DNA of 64,000 nt from Eubacteriales bacterium (GTDB lineage: Bacteria > Bacillota > Clostridia > Lachnospirales > Lachnospiraceae), in the NCBI GenBank assembly GCA_030524545.1, contig JAUNGM010000012.1, positions 1 through 64,000 on the forward strand, given 5' to 3'. The position numbers and the translations under genes are program-made. Numbering within the stretch: the first letter of the stretch is position 1; the number at the start of each line of letters is the position of its first letter. Shown here piece by piece: positions 16,580-23,930 of this stretch. The notes beneath the pieces were generated by a model that was given only the letters and a program-made list of their open reading frames with translations, did no database searches and was not told the DNA's origin.

Positions 16580-17155
16580 ATGTCCTTTATAGAATTGTTT
16601 ATGATTGCGGTTGGTCTGTCTATGGATGCCTTTGCAGTATCGGTCTGCAAAGGCTTATCCGTAGAAAAGCTGCATACAAAGTATGCTGTACTTACGGGTT
16701 GCTATTTTGGAGGCTTTCAGGCTTTTATGCCGTTCTTGGGGTATCTTCTCGGCATACAGTTTCAGGCTGCAATTACCCATTTTGAACATTGGATTGCGTT
16801 TGTACTTTTAGGCTGTATCGGCCTGAATATGCTGAGAGAGGCTCGTGAAGAAGAAAAAAGCTGCTCTGCTTCTTTTGAAGTGCATAGTATGCTTCCATTG
16901 GCGATTGCTACCAGCATTGATGCACTGGCGGTCGGCATAACCTTTGCTTTTTTGAATATCCACATCGTTCCGGCAGTTTTGTTTATTGGCATGACCACCT
17001 TTGCTTTTTCTGTTTGTGGTGTCAAAGCTGGAAATGTATTTGGAAATCGTTTCGGTTCAAAAGCAGAAATAATTGGCGGACTTATCCTGATTGTGATAGG
17101 TACGAAAATCCTTATAGAACATCTTATAACGGAAGGAGGTCTTTTGCATGGTTGA
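16580..17155 (+). CDS. mntP: MntP/YtaF-type manganese efflux protein
   Basis: A 191-residue protein with six membrane helices in two repeats, each with the diagnostic Asp motif: GLSMDAFAVSVCKG near residue 15 and ATSIDALAVGITFA near residue 112. These acidic residues carry metal in MntP. It lies between the T component and the ATPase of an ECF importer, an unusual place for a metal exporter. This suggests the operon balances metal content or that the ECF system handles a metal. ATG 16580 follows GAGGGAGAAGCA. It overlaps the EcfA gene by 8 bases. Confidence 0.88.
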   Translation: MSFIELFMIAVGLSMDAFAVSVCKGLSVEKLHTKYAVLTGCYFGGFQAFMPFLGYLLGIQFQAAITHFEHWIAFVLLGCIGLNMLREAREEEKSCSASFEVHSMLPLAIATSIDALAVGITFAFLNIHIVPAVLFIGMTTFAFSVCGVKAGNVFGNRFGSKAEIIGGLILIVIGTKILIEHLITEGGLLHG

Positions 17156-18551
17156 TATTGAACAAGTGGACTTTTCCTATCATGGAGAAGAAACACATGG
17201 GAGCCTGCACCAGATCAATATCCAGGTCAAACCGGGCGAATGTGTTTTGCTCTGCGGCAAGAGTGGCTGCGGCAAAACTACGATAACGAAGCTGATAAAT
17301 GGCCTGATTCCCCATTTCAATGATGGGGATTTAAGTGGAAAAACGATTGTTGATGATATGGTAGTTGCGGATACGCCTATGTATCGGCTGTCTGAAAAGG
17401 TCGGTTCCGTATTCCAAAATCCGAAGTCGCAATTTTTTAATATTGATTCAGACAGCGAACTGGCCTTCGGGCTGGAAAATAACGGGGTGGCCCCGGAAAT
17501 TATCCGTCAACAGGTGGATAAAACCGTTCAGGATTTACATATTGAACATTTGCTGCATCGGGATATTTTCTCTATGTCAGGCGGCGAAAAGCAGACTTTG
17601 GCATTTGCATCGGTTTATGCCATGAACCCGGAAATTTATGTACTTGATGAACCGTCTGCAAACCTGGACAGGGCTTCTACCCTGACTTTAGGGGAGCAGC
17701 TTAAATATATCAAGTCTCAGGGCAAAAGTATTGTGATTGCCGAACACCGCTTGTATTACCTGACGGATATTATTGACAGGGCAGTATTCATTGTAGATGG
17801 AAAAATTGTGAAGGAATACAGCCGGGAAGAATTTTTAAGTCTGACAGACGAAGAACGCTGCCGGATGGGACTGCGTACCCTTCGCCAGAAAAATCCACCG
17901 TATAGCATCATTTCAAAAGAAGGTGGAGAGCTGGAGGTCAGGAACTTAGCTGTAAAGGACAAGAAGCATACTATTTTTGAAAATATCAGCTTTAGCGTAT
18001 CTTCCGGGGAAATCCTTGGTGTCCTGGGTATCAATGGAGCAGGTAAGACTACGCTTATGCGTTGTCTGGCAGGGCTGTTAAAAGAGCATAGCGGACAAGT
18101 GCTGTATCATGGAAAATCTATGTCCCCTAAAGAACGAAACGCGGCTTGCTACATGATTATGCAGGATGTAAATCATCAGCTTTTTGGTGAAAGCGTATGG
18201 AACGAATGTGAGTTGTCGCGGGATGACAATATCACGGATGCTGAAATTGAGAAAGCCCTGACTGACTTTGATCTGATTAACTTTAAGGATAAGCACCCGA
18301 TGGCATTGTCTGGCGGACAGAAACAGCGGCTTGCTATTGTTACTGGAATCGTGGCCGGAAAGAAAATCCTGATTTTTGACGAGCCTACCAGCGGGCTTGA
18401 TTATGACCACATGTGTGTGGTAAGTCAAACGCTGAAAGATCTTGCAAAGCTGGGGCATATCGTTTTTGTTGTTACGCACGATATGGAGTTTTTGGAAATC
18501 ACCTGCGATCAGGTGGTACAAATCGGAGAACAATACTTTTCCGGGAGGTGA
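17148..18551 (+). CDS. ECF transporter double ATPase (EcfA-EcfA' fusion)
   Basis: A 467-residue protein with two complete ATPase domains: residues about 1-225 (CGKSGCGKTT, SMSGGEKQTL, YVLDEPSANLD) and about 265-467 (GINGAGKTT, ALSGGQKQRL, LIFDEPTSGLD). The two act as the heterodimeric energizer of EcfT and the S component. ATG 17148 is preceded by AAGGAGG. In many ECF systems the two ATPases are separate genes; fusions of this kind are found with Trep_Strep S components. Its stop overlaps the next start as GTGA. Confidence 0.9.
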   Translation: MVDIEQVDFSYHGEETHGSLHQINIQVKPGECVLLCGKSGCGKTTITKLINGLIPHFNDGDLSGKTIVDDMVVADTPMYRLSEKVGSVFQNPKSQFFNIDSDSELAFGLENNGVAPEIIRQQVDKTVQDLHIEHLLHRDIFSMSGGEKQTLAFASVYAMNPEIYVLDEPSANLDRASTLTLGEQLKYIKSQGKSIVIAEHRLYYLTDIIDRAVFIVDGKIVKEYSREEFLSLTDEERCRMGLRTLRQKNPPYSIISKEGGELEVRNLAVKDKKHTIFENISFSVSSGEILGVLGINGAGKTTLMRCLAGLLKEHSGQVLYHGKSMSPKERNAACYMIMQDVNHQLFGESVWNECELSRDDNITDAEIEKALTDFDLINFKDKHPMALSGGQKQRLAIVTGIVAGKKILIFDEPTSGLDYDHMCVVSQTLKDLAKLGHIVFVVTHDMEFLEITCDQVVQIGEQYFSGR

Positions 18552-19135
18552 GAGAAATTTTTACGCCAATAGAGATTTTGTTAGCAGATATGGAAAAGCG
18601 GCAGATTGGAGGTGAGATTACGAACTTCGATCAGGCAGCAGTATTTCCAATAATACCTGGAATGGAAATACTATATTTTGGTAAAGAGTGTCCTGAACAG
18701 GAACAAAAAACCTATTCAAAATTGAAGGATTTGCCATCAACAATTATCGTACAAAAATGCACAACAAGTGATTTTTGTATCATTTATCGCATGGGAAAGC
18801 ATTTGCCTACGGCTTTTATACGCTATAGCGTTGATATGGTGATTTTAATAAATCCTGAACAGATTTGCATAGATGATATGCAGGTTGCTCCTGTTGTCTG
18901 GCAATACATTCAGGATATGGCAAATACTTTCCAGATAGACCAGCGATTTTGTGTAGTTAAGGCTCAGCCGGAAATGAAGGAAATATTTGAGGAATTACAG
19001 TCAATACCGCTCCCTCCTAGGATGTTTCGGTTTTATATGTTACTGAAGGTGACTGAATTGTTTTTACAATTCAGTGCCATGAACTTGTATAGTGCTCGAG
19101 TACATTTTTATCCGTACAGACAAAAGGAGGAATAA
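18548..19135 (+). CDS. Orphan AraC-type effector-binding domain without DNA-binding domain
   Basis: A 195-residue protein similar in pattern to the N-terminal sensor part of the AraC regulator at 9193 (the segments around EIFEELQSIPLPPRMFRFYM and LKVTELFLQF match RQIQTFQG...ESKVSEAISLI), but it ends where the HTH domain would begin. The GTG 18548 start gives a 4-base GTGA overlap with the ATPase stop; TTG 18578 and ATG 18590 are alternatives and none has a clear ribosome binding site. It could sense the same ligand and modulate the AraC protein, or be a degenerate regulator. The frame is intact and the gene is kept in the operon. Confidence 0.6.
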   Translation: MREIFTPIEILLADMEKRQIGGEITNFDQAAVFPIIPGMEILYFGKECPEQEQKTYSKLKDLPSTIIVQKCTTSDFCIIYRMGKHLPTAFIRYSVDMVILINPEQICIDDMQVAPVVWQYIQDMANTFQIDQRFCVVKAQPEMKEIFEELQSIPLPPRMFRFYMLLKVTELFLQFSAMNLYSARVHFYPYRQKEE

Positions 19136-19519
19136 GTGAGTGTGACGTTAGGAAAATCATTGGAAGACTATCTGGAAGCAATCTTGATATTGAAAAATCA
19201 GATTGGAGTAGTCCGATCTATTGATGTGGCAAGGCAAATGAATTTTTCTAAGCCCTCTGTCTGTCATGCGGTCAAAGAATTGCGTAAAAAAGGCTATTTG
19301 GAAATGGATTCAGATAGCTGCTTACATCTCACGGAGAATGGGTTGGCTTTGGCAGAGCAAGTCTATGAGCGTCATTGTTTCTTTACTGCCCAGTTAGTTG
19401 AAATGGGAGTTAATCCGGCACAAGCGGAACAAGATGCCTGCCGGATTGAACATGTTATCAGTGACGAGAGCTTTCAAAAATTAAAAGAGGCAATACAGAG
19501 TAACAATAAGGCAAGATAA
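19136..19519 (+). CDS. DtxR/MntR family metal-dependent transcriptional regulator
   Basis: A 127-residue regulator. The N-terminal winged HTH (SLEDYLEAILIL, then VRSIDVARQMNFSKPSVCHAVKEL) is followed by the metal-sensing helices with RHCFFTAQLVEMGV and CRIEHVIS, matching the RHELLEQFL and EGIEHHLS segments that supply His and Glu ligands in MntR. GTG 19136 follows AAAAGGAGG. As the last gene of the operon it probably represses it when Mn or Fe is plentiful. That links MntP, the ECF system and the ABC pair to metal balance. Confidence 0.88.
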   Translation: MSVTLGKSLEDYLEAILILKNQIGVVRSIDVARQMNFSKPSVCHAVKELRKKGYLEMDSDSCLHLTENGLALAEQVYERHCFFTAQLVEMGVNPAQAEQDACRIEHVISDESFQKLKEAIQSNNKAR

Positions 19520-19543
19520 GAACGTCTTGTTGTCTGAGAAGAT

Positions 19544-19580
19544 GGGCCAGTCTGCCTTGTGTGGATTGGCCCCATTTTTA
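19544..19580 (+). terminator. Terminator of the transport operon
   Basis: GGGCCAGTC (19544-19552) pairs with GATTGGCCC (19564-19572), with one G-T pair, followed by ATTTTTATAC. It closes the island; two copies of ATTGTCAAA follow at about 19585-19602. Confidence 0.75.
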
Positions 19581-19674
19581 TACATTGTCAAAAATTGTCA
19601 AAGAAGAAAATAGAAAAATTTCTCAAAAACTTTCCGGTTTGAGGTTGCAAAAAACGTTCTGGTATAGCGAGGAG

Positions 19675-19740
19675 GTGAAAAAGCAACCACGCTCAAATCT
19701 GAATAAAGGAGGGATGTGCTATGGTATCTCCTTCCGATGA
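19675..19740 (+). CDS. Possible 21-residue leader peptide ahead of the sigma gene
   Basis: GTG 19675 opens a 21-codon frame (VKKQPRSNLNKGGMCYGISFR) that spans the ribosome binding site of the sigma gene and ends at 19740, 20 bases inside it. I recall similar short sequences upstream of Tn916-type sigma genes. The AGGAGG lies against the GTG with no spacing, which argues against efficient translation. It may be a coupling or attenuation leader or chance. Confidence 0.3.
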   Translation: MKKQPRSNLNKGGMCYGISFR

Positions 19741-20128
19741 AGATAGAAAATGTGCGATGTTCGATTCTTTCAGTAAAACTGCATCGCGTAATTACTACCG
19801 AGATTTGCTGCGGGCTGAAAAACGCCGGGACAAGAATTACCAGGAAGAACCGGTAGAATACATACTTGAATTATTAGGCCACAAGGACTCCTACCCATCC
19901 GATTATTTTGTGCTTTATGTGGACGGGCATTCCTGTGTGGTGGAGAGCGAAACTTTATATAAAGCACTTATATCCTTGCCGGAGAAGCAAAGGACAGTCC
20001 TGCTGTTGGACTTCTGGCGCAACTTTACTGATGAGGAAATAGCAAAGAGACTGGAGGTAACTACCCGCACGGTGTACAACTTAAGACAACGTGCATACAA
20101 AGCGATTAGAAATTTTTATGGGCGATAA
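19721..20128 (+). CDS. Sigma-70 family RNA polymerase sigma factor (conjugative-transposon type)
   Basis: A 135-residue small sigma factor. Region 4 is clear at residues about 80-130 (ALISLPEKQRTVLLLDFWRN, then TDEEIAKRLEVTTRTVYNLR with a HTH); region 2 is reduced. It resembles the small sigma factors paired with HTH_16 proteins in Tn916-like elements. ATG 19721 follows AAAGGAGGGATGTGCT. A promoter candidate upstream is TTGAGG-N18-TATAGC. The 3' end overlaps the HTH_16 gene by 11 bases. Confidence 0.82.
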   Translation: MVSPSDEDRKCAMFDSFSKTASRNYYRDLLRAEKRRDKNYQEEPVEYILELLGHKDSYPSDYFVLYVDGHSCVVESETLYKALISLPEKQRTVLLLDFWRNFTDEEIAKRLEVTTRTVYNLRQRAYKAIRNFYGR

Positions 20129-20360
20129 AACCTATACAGATGGATTAAACTATGACCTGATTAAAAGAGCGGTTCACGGCGAGAAGGACGCACTGGAAGA
20201 AATCCTGCGGATATATGAGCCTTTTCATAATGCCCTTGTAACCCGCGAGGTGCTTGGCCCCGATGGGAAGATTCACAAGGAGATTGATGAGGACAAGAAG
20301 ATACAGGTACAGATGCATCTTTTGGAAGTGATCCAGACCAAATGGAGGGAACTGATATGA
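20118..20360 (+). CDS. HTH_16 (conjugative transposon-like) helix-turn-helix protein
   Basis: An 80-residue protein with the conserved start YDLIKRAVHGEKDALEEIL and IYEPFHNALVTRE, which matches the conjugative-transposon-like HTH domain and resembles sigma region 2. Together with the preceding small sigma it could act as a split sigma factor. ATG 20118 overlaps the sigma end, and its own stop overlaps the ATG of the DUF3825 gene (ATGA), so the three form one coupled operon. Confidence 0.8.
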   Translation: MGDKTYTDGLNYDLIKRAVHGEKDALEEILRIYEPFHNALVTREVLGPDGKIHKEIDEDKKIQVQMHLLEVIQTKWRELI

Positions 20361-21169
20361 ACCTGATGCCAGACCTGTTTTCCTTTGCCTTTATTCCGAG
20401 CTGGTATGAGCAGCTCGATGAACTGGCGGAGCTGGCAATCCCGGAGCCGTGGCGGTTTCGGAATCCAAATTACTATACAAAAAACCAAGATACTCCCATA
20501 TTAGAGCGGTATATCCACAGCATTTTCAAAAAACAAGTGATTGATTATAACGAGGAACGCAATCCGGCGAAAGCAGCAGAGTATTTTCATGTAGAGAATG
20601 AATACGCCTGCTTTCACACTGGACTGTACACGAAAAGGTACAAAGCGATCTACGGCTGCTTTGACCGCAACAAGAGACAAGCCAGTATGCTGGATTGGTA
20701 TTTCCGGGGTTTTTCGGATGAGATTTCACCGTGGCTGAAATACATAAGCCCATTACCGAAAAAGCCCTCCTACTATATGACGCAGTATGGCGTCAATTAT
20801 AACCCGGAGTGGCCGATACGGGTAAACATAGACCACATTTTAGGAGACGAGGAGAATCTCTCCCGTCTGCCCGCCGAAATCCGTGATGCGCGAAATCTGC
20901 CCCTGCTACTTGAAACGGCAGTAGAACTGGCGCGGCGGAAGGCGGTTGTCGAACCGGGCATCGTGGTGCCGCAGGGCTACCAGGGCCGGGTGCAATATCT
21001 CCTGCCGATCTGTCTGACTGATATGGAGAAGCCTGACCTTGCTATGACCCTTACCATCATGGATGGGTATTACCTGGGTAACACCTGTCTTACATTGGAG
21101 ATGGCGTACTTAAACGCCCGCCTGCTGGCAAGGCCAACGGCTCCCTGGCTGTCAGAGCTTGTCATGTAA
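20357..21169 (+). CDS. DUF3825 domain-containing protein
   Basis: A 270-residue protein. The central to C-terminal part (YGVNYNPEWPIRVNIDHILG, then NLPLLLETAVELARRKA, then GRVQYLLPICL) matches the DUF3825 pattern; the function is unknown, although members occur near RNA-related domains. ATG 20357 follows GGAGGGAACTGAT. It overlaps the HTH_16 gene by 4 bases, tying it to the sigma unit rather than to the phage early genes. Confidence 0.7.
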   Translation: MNLMPDLFSFAFIPSWYEQLDELAELAIPEPWRFRNPNYYTKNQDTPILERYIHSIFKKQVIDYNEERNPAKAAEYFHVENEYACFHTGLYTKRYKAIYGCFDRNKRQASMLDWYFRGFSDEISPWLKYISPLPKKPSYYMTQYGVNYNPEWPIRVNIDHILGDEENLSRLPAEIRDARNLPLLLETAVELARRKAVVEPGIVVPQGYQGRVQYLLPICLTDMEKPDLAMTLTIMDGYYLGNTCLTLEMAYLNARLLARPTAPWLSELVM

Positions 21170-21240
21170 GGCACATAAAATCATAGCGGGTCATATACCC
21201 TCCCCTCGCCGGACAGCGGCGGGATCAGGAAGGAGCGTAT

Positions 21241-21450
21241 ATGAGTATGCGCAGGAAGAAGGAGGAACAGGGACATGAGATAAAGACAAATATGCGTCCT
21301 GTCCGCTGCCCGAAATGTGGGCAGAAAATCATGGATGCGAAGATAGATACCAAGATGCAGTTCATTACCCCGGTGACGGACCGGAATCCTGATTTTATTG
21401 TAAGGTGCAGGCACTGCGGTGCGGACATCGGGGTAATTAAAACTGAATAG
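21241..21450 (+). CDS. Small zinc-ribbon protein (Com-like, cysteine-rich KTR)
   Basis: A 69-residue basic protein with two CxxC knuckles, RCPKCGQKIMDA and CRHCGADIG, forming a zinc ribbon similar to the phage Mu Com translational activator and 'cysteine-rich KTR' proteins. It probably binds RNA or DNA. ATG 21241 follows AGGAAGGAGCGT. It is separated from the next gene by 323 noncoding bases ending in a terminator. Confidence 0.7.
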   Translation: MSMRRKKEEQGHEIKTNMRPVRCPKCGQKIMDAKIDTKMQFITPVTDRNPDFIVRCRHCGADIGVIKTE

Positions 21451-21451
21451 A

Positions 21452-21675
21452 AGGAACAAACACCGAATGTTCCGGCATCTGACCGGGACTTACCGGATAG
21501 CTGCGGTAATACTACAGTTCCTATAAGGAATGTATATGGGAACGGGCAACGGACAGCGAAGCCGGGAAAACGGTGGCATCGTTTGTTTGAGCATGATGCA
21601 CGAGGGGGAGATTTCATTCCTTAGTTAGCGGTCAAACCCTCACGATACCATCTGAAAGATGATGGAGACGACATT
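21452..21675 (+). ncRNA. Candidate structured noncoding RNA
   Basis: No gene fits this 224-base stretch. It has several complementary pairs: GGAACA (21453-21458) with TGTTCC (21468-21473), GTTCC...GGAAC around 21516-21544, and GCATC...GATGC around 21571-21599, and it ends in a strong terminator (21676-21722). This could be a small RNA, a regulatory leader, or an untranslated tail of the zinc-ribbon mRNA. No known riboswitch class was recognised. Confidence 0.35.
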
Positions 21676-21722
21676 GAGCCTGGCAAGCGGCACTTTTGTG
21701 CTGCTTGTCAGGCTCTTTTTTG
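21676..21722 (+). terminator. Strong rho-independent terminator
   Basis: An 18-base stem with two mismatches, from GAGCCTGGCAAGC (21676) to GCTTGTCAGGCTC (ending 21715), TTTT loop and a six-T tail. It separates the sigma/DUF3825/zinc-ribbon unit from the phage early region. Confidence 0.88.
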
Positions 21723-21773
21723 TTTGTAGTGGCATAGGTGCCGCTTGCCGGGCTCCGAAAGGAGAACGGCAAA

Positions 21774-22160
21774 ATGAAAATCAATTACACATTTGCAAAT
21801 GGAGAAACCTCTGACGTAGAGGTCAGCGAGGAAATCGGAACCATGATCCTGGATTCCAGGCGAGAGGAAAGCAACCTTGACCGCAAGGAGCGATACCACT
21901 GCTATTCCCTTGATGGTGCGGAGTTTGAGGGCGTGGAAATGGCGGATAAGGAAACACCGGAAGCGGCGCTGTTTTTACAGATTGAAAACCAGCATATTGC
22001 AGAAACCTTCGATAAGCTGTCGGAGGTGCAGAAACGCAGGCTGTTGATGCTGGCGCAGGGGTTATCGATTAGGGAGATCGCTCGCCGTGAGGGTAAGGAC
22101 ATAAAGACAATCCGTGAATCCATTGAAGGGGCAAGAAAAAAGTTCCTGAAGTTTTTTTAA
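21774..22160 (+). CDS. Sigma-70 region 4-like phage regulator
   Basis: A 128-residue protein. The C-terminal half has a sigma region 4 HTH (LSEVQKRRLLMLAQGLSIRE, then IARREGKDIKTIRESIEGARKKF); the N-terminal half is a small acidic domain. ATG 21774 follows AAAGGAGAACGGCA. Proteins of this type open the early region of many Clostridia prophages and are followed by a conserved CCCCCTCAAA motif, as here at 22167. It could control that site; this is inference. Confidence 0.75.
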   Translation: MKINYTFANGETSDVEVSEEIGTMILDSRREESNLDRKERYHCYSLDGAEFEGVEMADKETPEAALFLQIENQHIAETFDKLSEVQKRRLLMLAQGLSIREIARREGKDIKTIRESIEGARKKFLKFF

Positions 22161-22165
22161 TGAGT

Positions 22166-22200
22166 CCCCCCTCAAAGCAGCCGCCCAATCTCCGTATAGT
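22166..22200 (+). promoter_or_regulatory. Shared motif CCCCCTCAAA-N10-AATCTCCGTAT (copy 1)
   Basis: CCCCCTCAAA (22167-22176), exactly 10 bases, AATCTCCGTAT (22187-22197), then AGTG. The same pair with the same 10-base gap is at 60737-60767, before the first excisionase. If CTCAAA is -35 and TATAGT (22195-22200) is -10, the spacer is 18 bases in both. It would drive the early replication operon starting at 22244. Confidence 0.6.
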
Positions 22201-22243
22201 GAAGGACATCCCTATACCGTCCTTCAGAAAGCAGAGGTGAAGT

Positions 22244-22444
22244 ATGAAGCACACATTGCAGATCAGTGTTTCAAAAAAGCCTGTGAACGGCGGCGCGGTC
22301 AGTGTACGCAATGTTTCTGTGAGGGAGCGGCTTATGCGTTTCCTTTTCGGGGACAAGGTCAGGCTGACGGTCATCGTTCCGGGCAGCACGGTAGAGGAAC
22401 TTTCTATCCGGGAGGTTGCGGAAGGAGGACTGGTGCATGAGTAA
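22244..22444 (+). CDS. Conserved small phage protein
   Basis: A 66-residue basic, beta-rich protein (LQISVSKKPVNGGAVSVRNV, then KVRLTVIVPGSTVEELSIRE). No family name recognised, but similar small proteins precede the DUF2800/DUF2815/PolA block in related prophages. ATG 22244 follows AGAGGTGAAGT. It overlaps the next gene by 8 bases. Confidence 0.6.
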   Translation: MKHTLQISVSKKPVNGGAVSVRNVSVRERLMRFLFGDKVRLTVIVPGSTVEELSIREVAEGGLVHE

Positions 22445-22781
22445 AATCAAACTTCTTTTGGATGTAGTATCAGACCTCCGCTCCCTGGCGGACAGCCTGC
22501 AGGCAGTGGCAGATGCCATGACACAGGATGAACCGGCGGAAGTTCCAACGGCTAAATCAGGGATGAAGGCGAAAAAGGCAGAAGCGAAACCGGCTCCTGA
22601 ACCCGTACCGGAAGAAAAACCGCTGACATTGGAGAAAGTCCGTGCAGTGCTGGCGGAGAAATCCCGCGCTGGACACACAGCAGAAGCCAAGGCATTACTT
22701 ATCAAGCACGGTGCGGATAAGCTGTCGGATATTGACCCGGTAGAATACCAGGCGCTCCTTGCAGATGCGGAGGTGTTGTGA
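22437..22781 (+). CDS. Phage early protein with Ala/Pro/Glu linker
   Basis: A 114-residue protein. An N-terminal helix (KIKLLLDVVSDLRSLADSLQ) is joined by a low-complexity Lys/Ala/Pro/Glu linker (about residues 40-65) to a C-terminal helical domain (LTLEKVRAVLAEKSRAGHTA, then AKALLIKHGADKLSDI). That tail resembles the small domain labelled 'rRNA biogenesis protein rrp5' in phage annotations, a name without functional support. ATG 22437 follows GGAAGGAGGACTGG. Its TGA overlaps the next ATG. Confidence 0.6.
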   Translation: MSKIKLLLDVVSDLRSLADSLQAVADAMTQDEPAEVPTAKSGMKAKKAEAKPAPEPVPEEKPLTLEKVRAVLAEKSRAGHTAEAKALLIKHGADKLSDIDPVEYQALLADAEVL

Positions 22782-23917
22782 TGGGAAAACACGCACTATT
22801 GTCGGCCTCCTCCAGTCACAGGTGGCTGAATTGTCCTCCGTCCGCAAGACTTTGTGAGAATTATGAGGATAAGGGCAGCGAGTACGCGCAGGAAGGCACA
22901 GATGCCCACAGCCTGTGTGAACACAAGCTGAAACTGGCGCTTGATATGGAAAGCGTTGATCCGACAGAGAATCTTTCCTTCTATAACGAGGAGATGGAGC
23001 AGTGTGCCTGCGATTATGCCGCTTACGTGATGGAGCTTCTGACAGAAGCAAAGAAAATCTGTAAAGACCCTGTGGTGCTGATTGAGCAGCGGCTGGATTT
23101 CTCCCGGTTTGTGGCAGAGGGGTTCGGTACGGGCGACTGCGTGATCATTGCAGACGGGACGCTTTACATTGTGGACTATAAGCACGGCAAGGGTGTGGAG
23201 GTGTCTGCGGTGGAGAATCCGCAGATGATGCTGTATGCCCTGGGCGCATTGGAACTGTTCGATGGCATCTATGACATTGATACGGTCAGAATGACAATCT
23301 TCCAACCGCGCCGGGAGAATGTGAGCATCTGCGTCATGGCAAAGGATGACCTTTTACAGTGGGCATATAACGACCTTATGGCAAAAGCGAAGCTGGCCTA
23401 TGAGGGCGGCGGCGACTTTGCCTGTGGTGACTGGTGCCGGTTCTGTAAGGCAAAAGCTGCCTGCAGAAAGCGGGCAGAGTACAACCTGGAATTGGCGAAG
23501 TACGATTTTGCCATGCCGGACACGTTGGAGGATGCTGAGATTGCGGCGATTCTTGAGAAAGCGGATGAGCTGGCGGCATGGGCAGCGGATGTGAAGGAGT
23601 TTGCATTGCAGCAGGCACTTGGTGGTGTGAAGTATGCCGGATTCAAAGTGGTGGAAGGCCGCTCCAACCGGAAGTACACCGATGAGGATGCTGTGGCAGA
23701 TACCGTGAAGAAGGCGGGCTACGATCCATATGAGCCGAAGCTCTTAGGCATCACAGCAATGGAAAAACTGCTCGGAAAGAAGCAGTTTGCAAAGCTGCTT
23801 TCCGGACTGGTGGAGAAGCCCCAGGGCAAGCCTGCCTTAGTGCCGGAATCTGACAAGAGACAGGAAATGAATATCGACAAGGCCGCATCGGCAGCAGAAG
23901 ATTTTAAGGAAAATTGA
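22781..23917 (+). CDS. DUF2800 protein, PD-(D/E)XK nuclease superfamily
   Basis: A 378-residue protein. The start (LLSASSSHRWLNCPPSARL) and GTDAHSLCEHKL, the VDYKHGKGVEV motif (Asp and Lys of the PD-(D/E)XK core) and the late Cys set CGDWCRFCKAKAACR, which could hold a 4Fe-4S cluster, match DUF2800, the RecB/Cas4-like nucleases of phages. It probably processes DNA ends in recombination with the DUF2815 protein downstream. ATG 22781 follows GGAGGTGTTGTG. Confidence 0.88.
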   Translation: MGKHALLSASSSHRWLNCPPSARLCENYEDKGSEYAQEGTDAHSLCEHKLKLALDMESVDPTENLSFYNEEMEQCACDYAAYVMELLTEAKKICKDPVVLIEQRLDFSRFVAEGFGTGDCVIIADGTLYIVDYKHGKGVEVSAVENPQMMLYALGALELFDGIYDIDTVRMTIFQPRRENVSICVMAKDDLLQWAYNDLMAKAKLAYEGGGDFACGDWCRFCKAKAACRKRAEYNLELAKYDFAMPDTLEDAEIAAILEKADELAAWAADVKEFALQQALGGVKYAGFKVVEGRSNRKYTDEDAVADTVKKAGYDPYEPKLLGITAMEKLLGKKQFAKLLSGLVEKPQGKPALVPESDKRQEMNIDKAASAAEDFKEN

Positions 23918-23930
23918 GGAGGAAATCATT

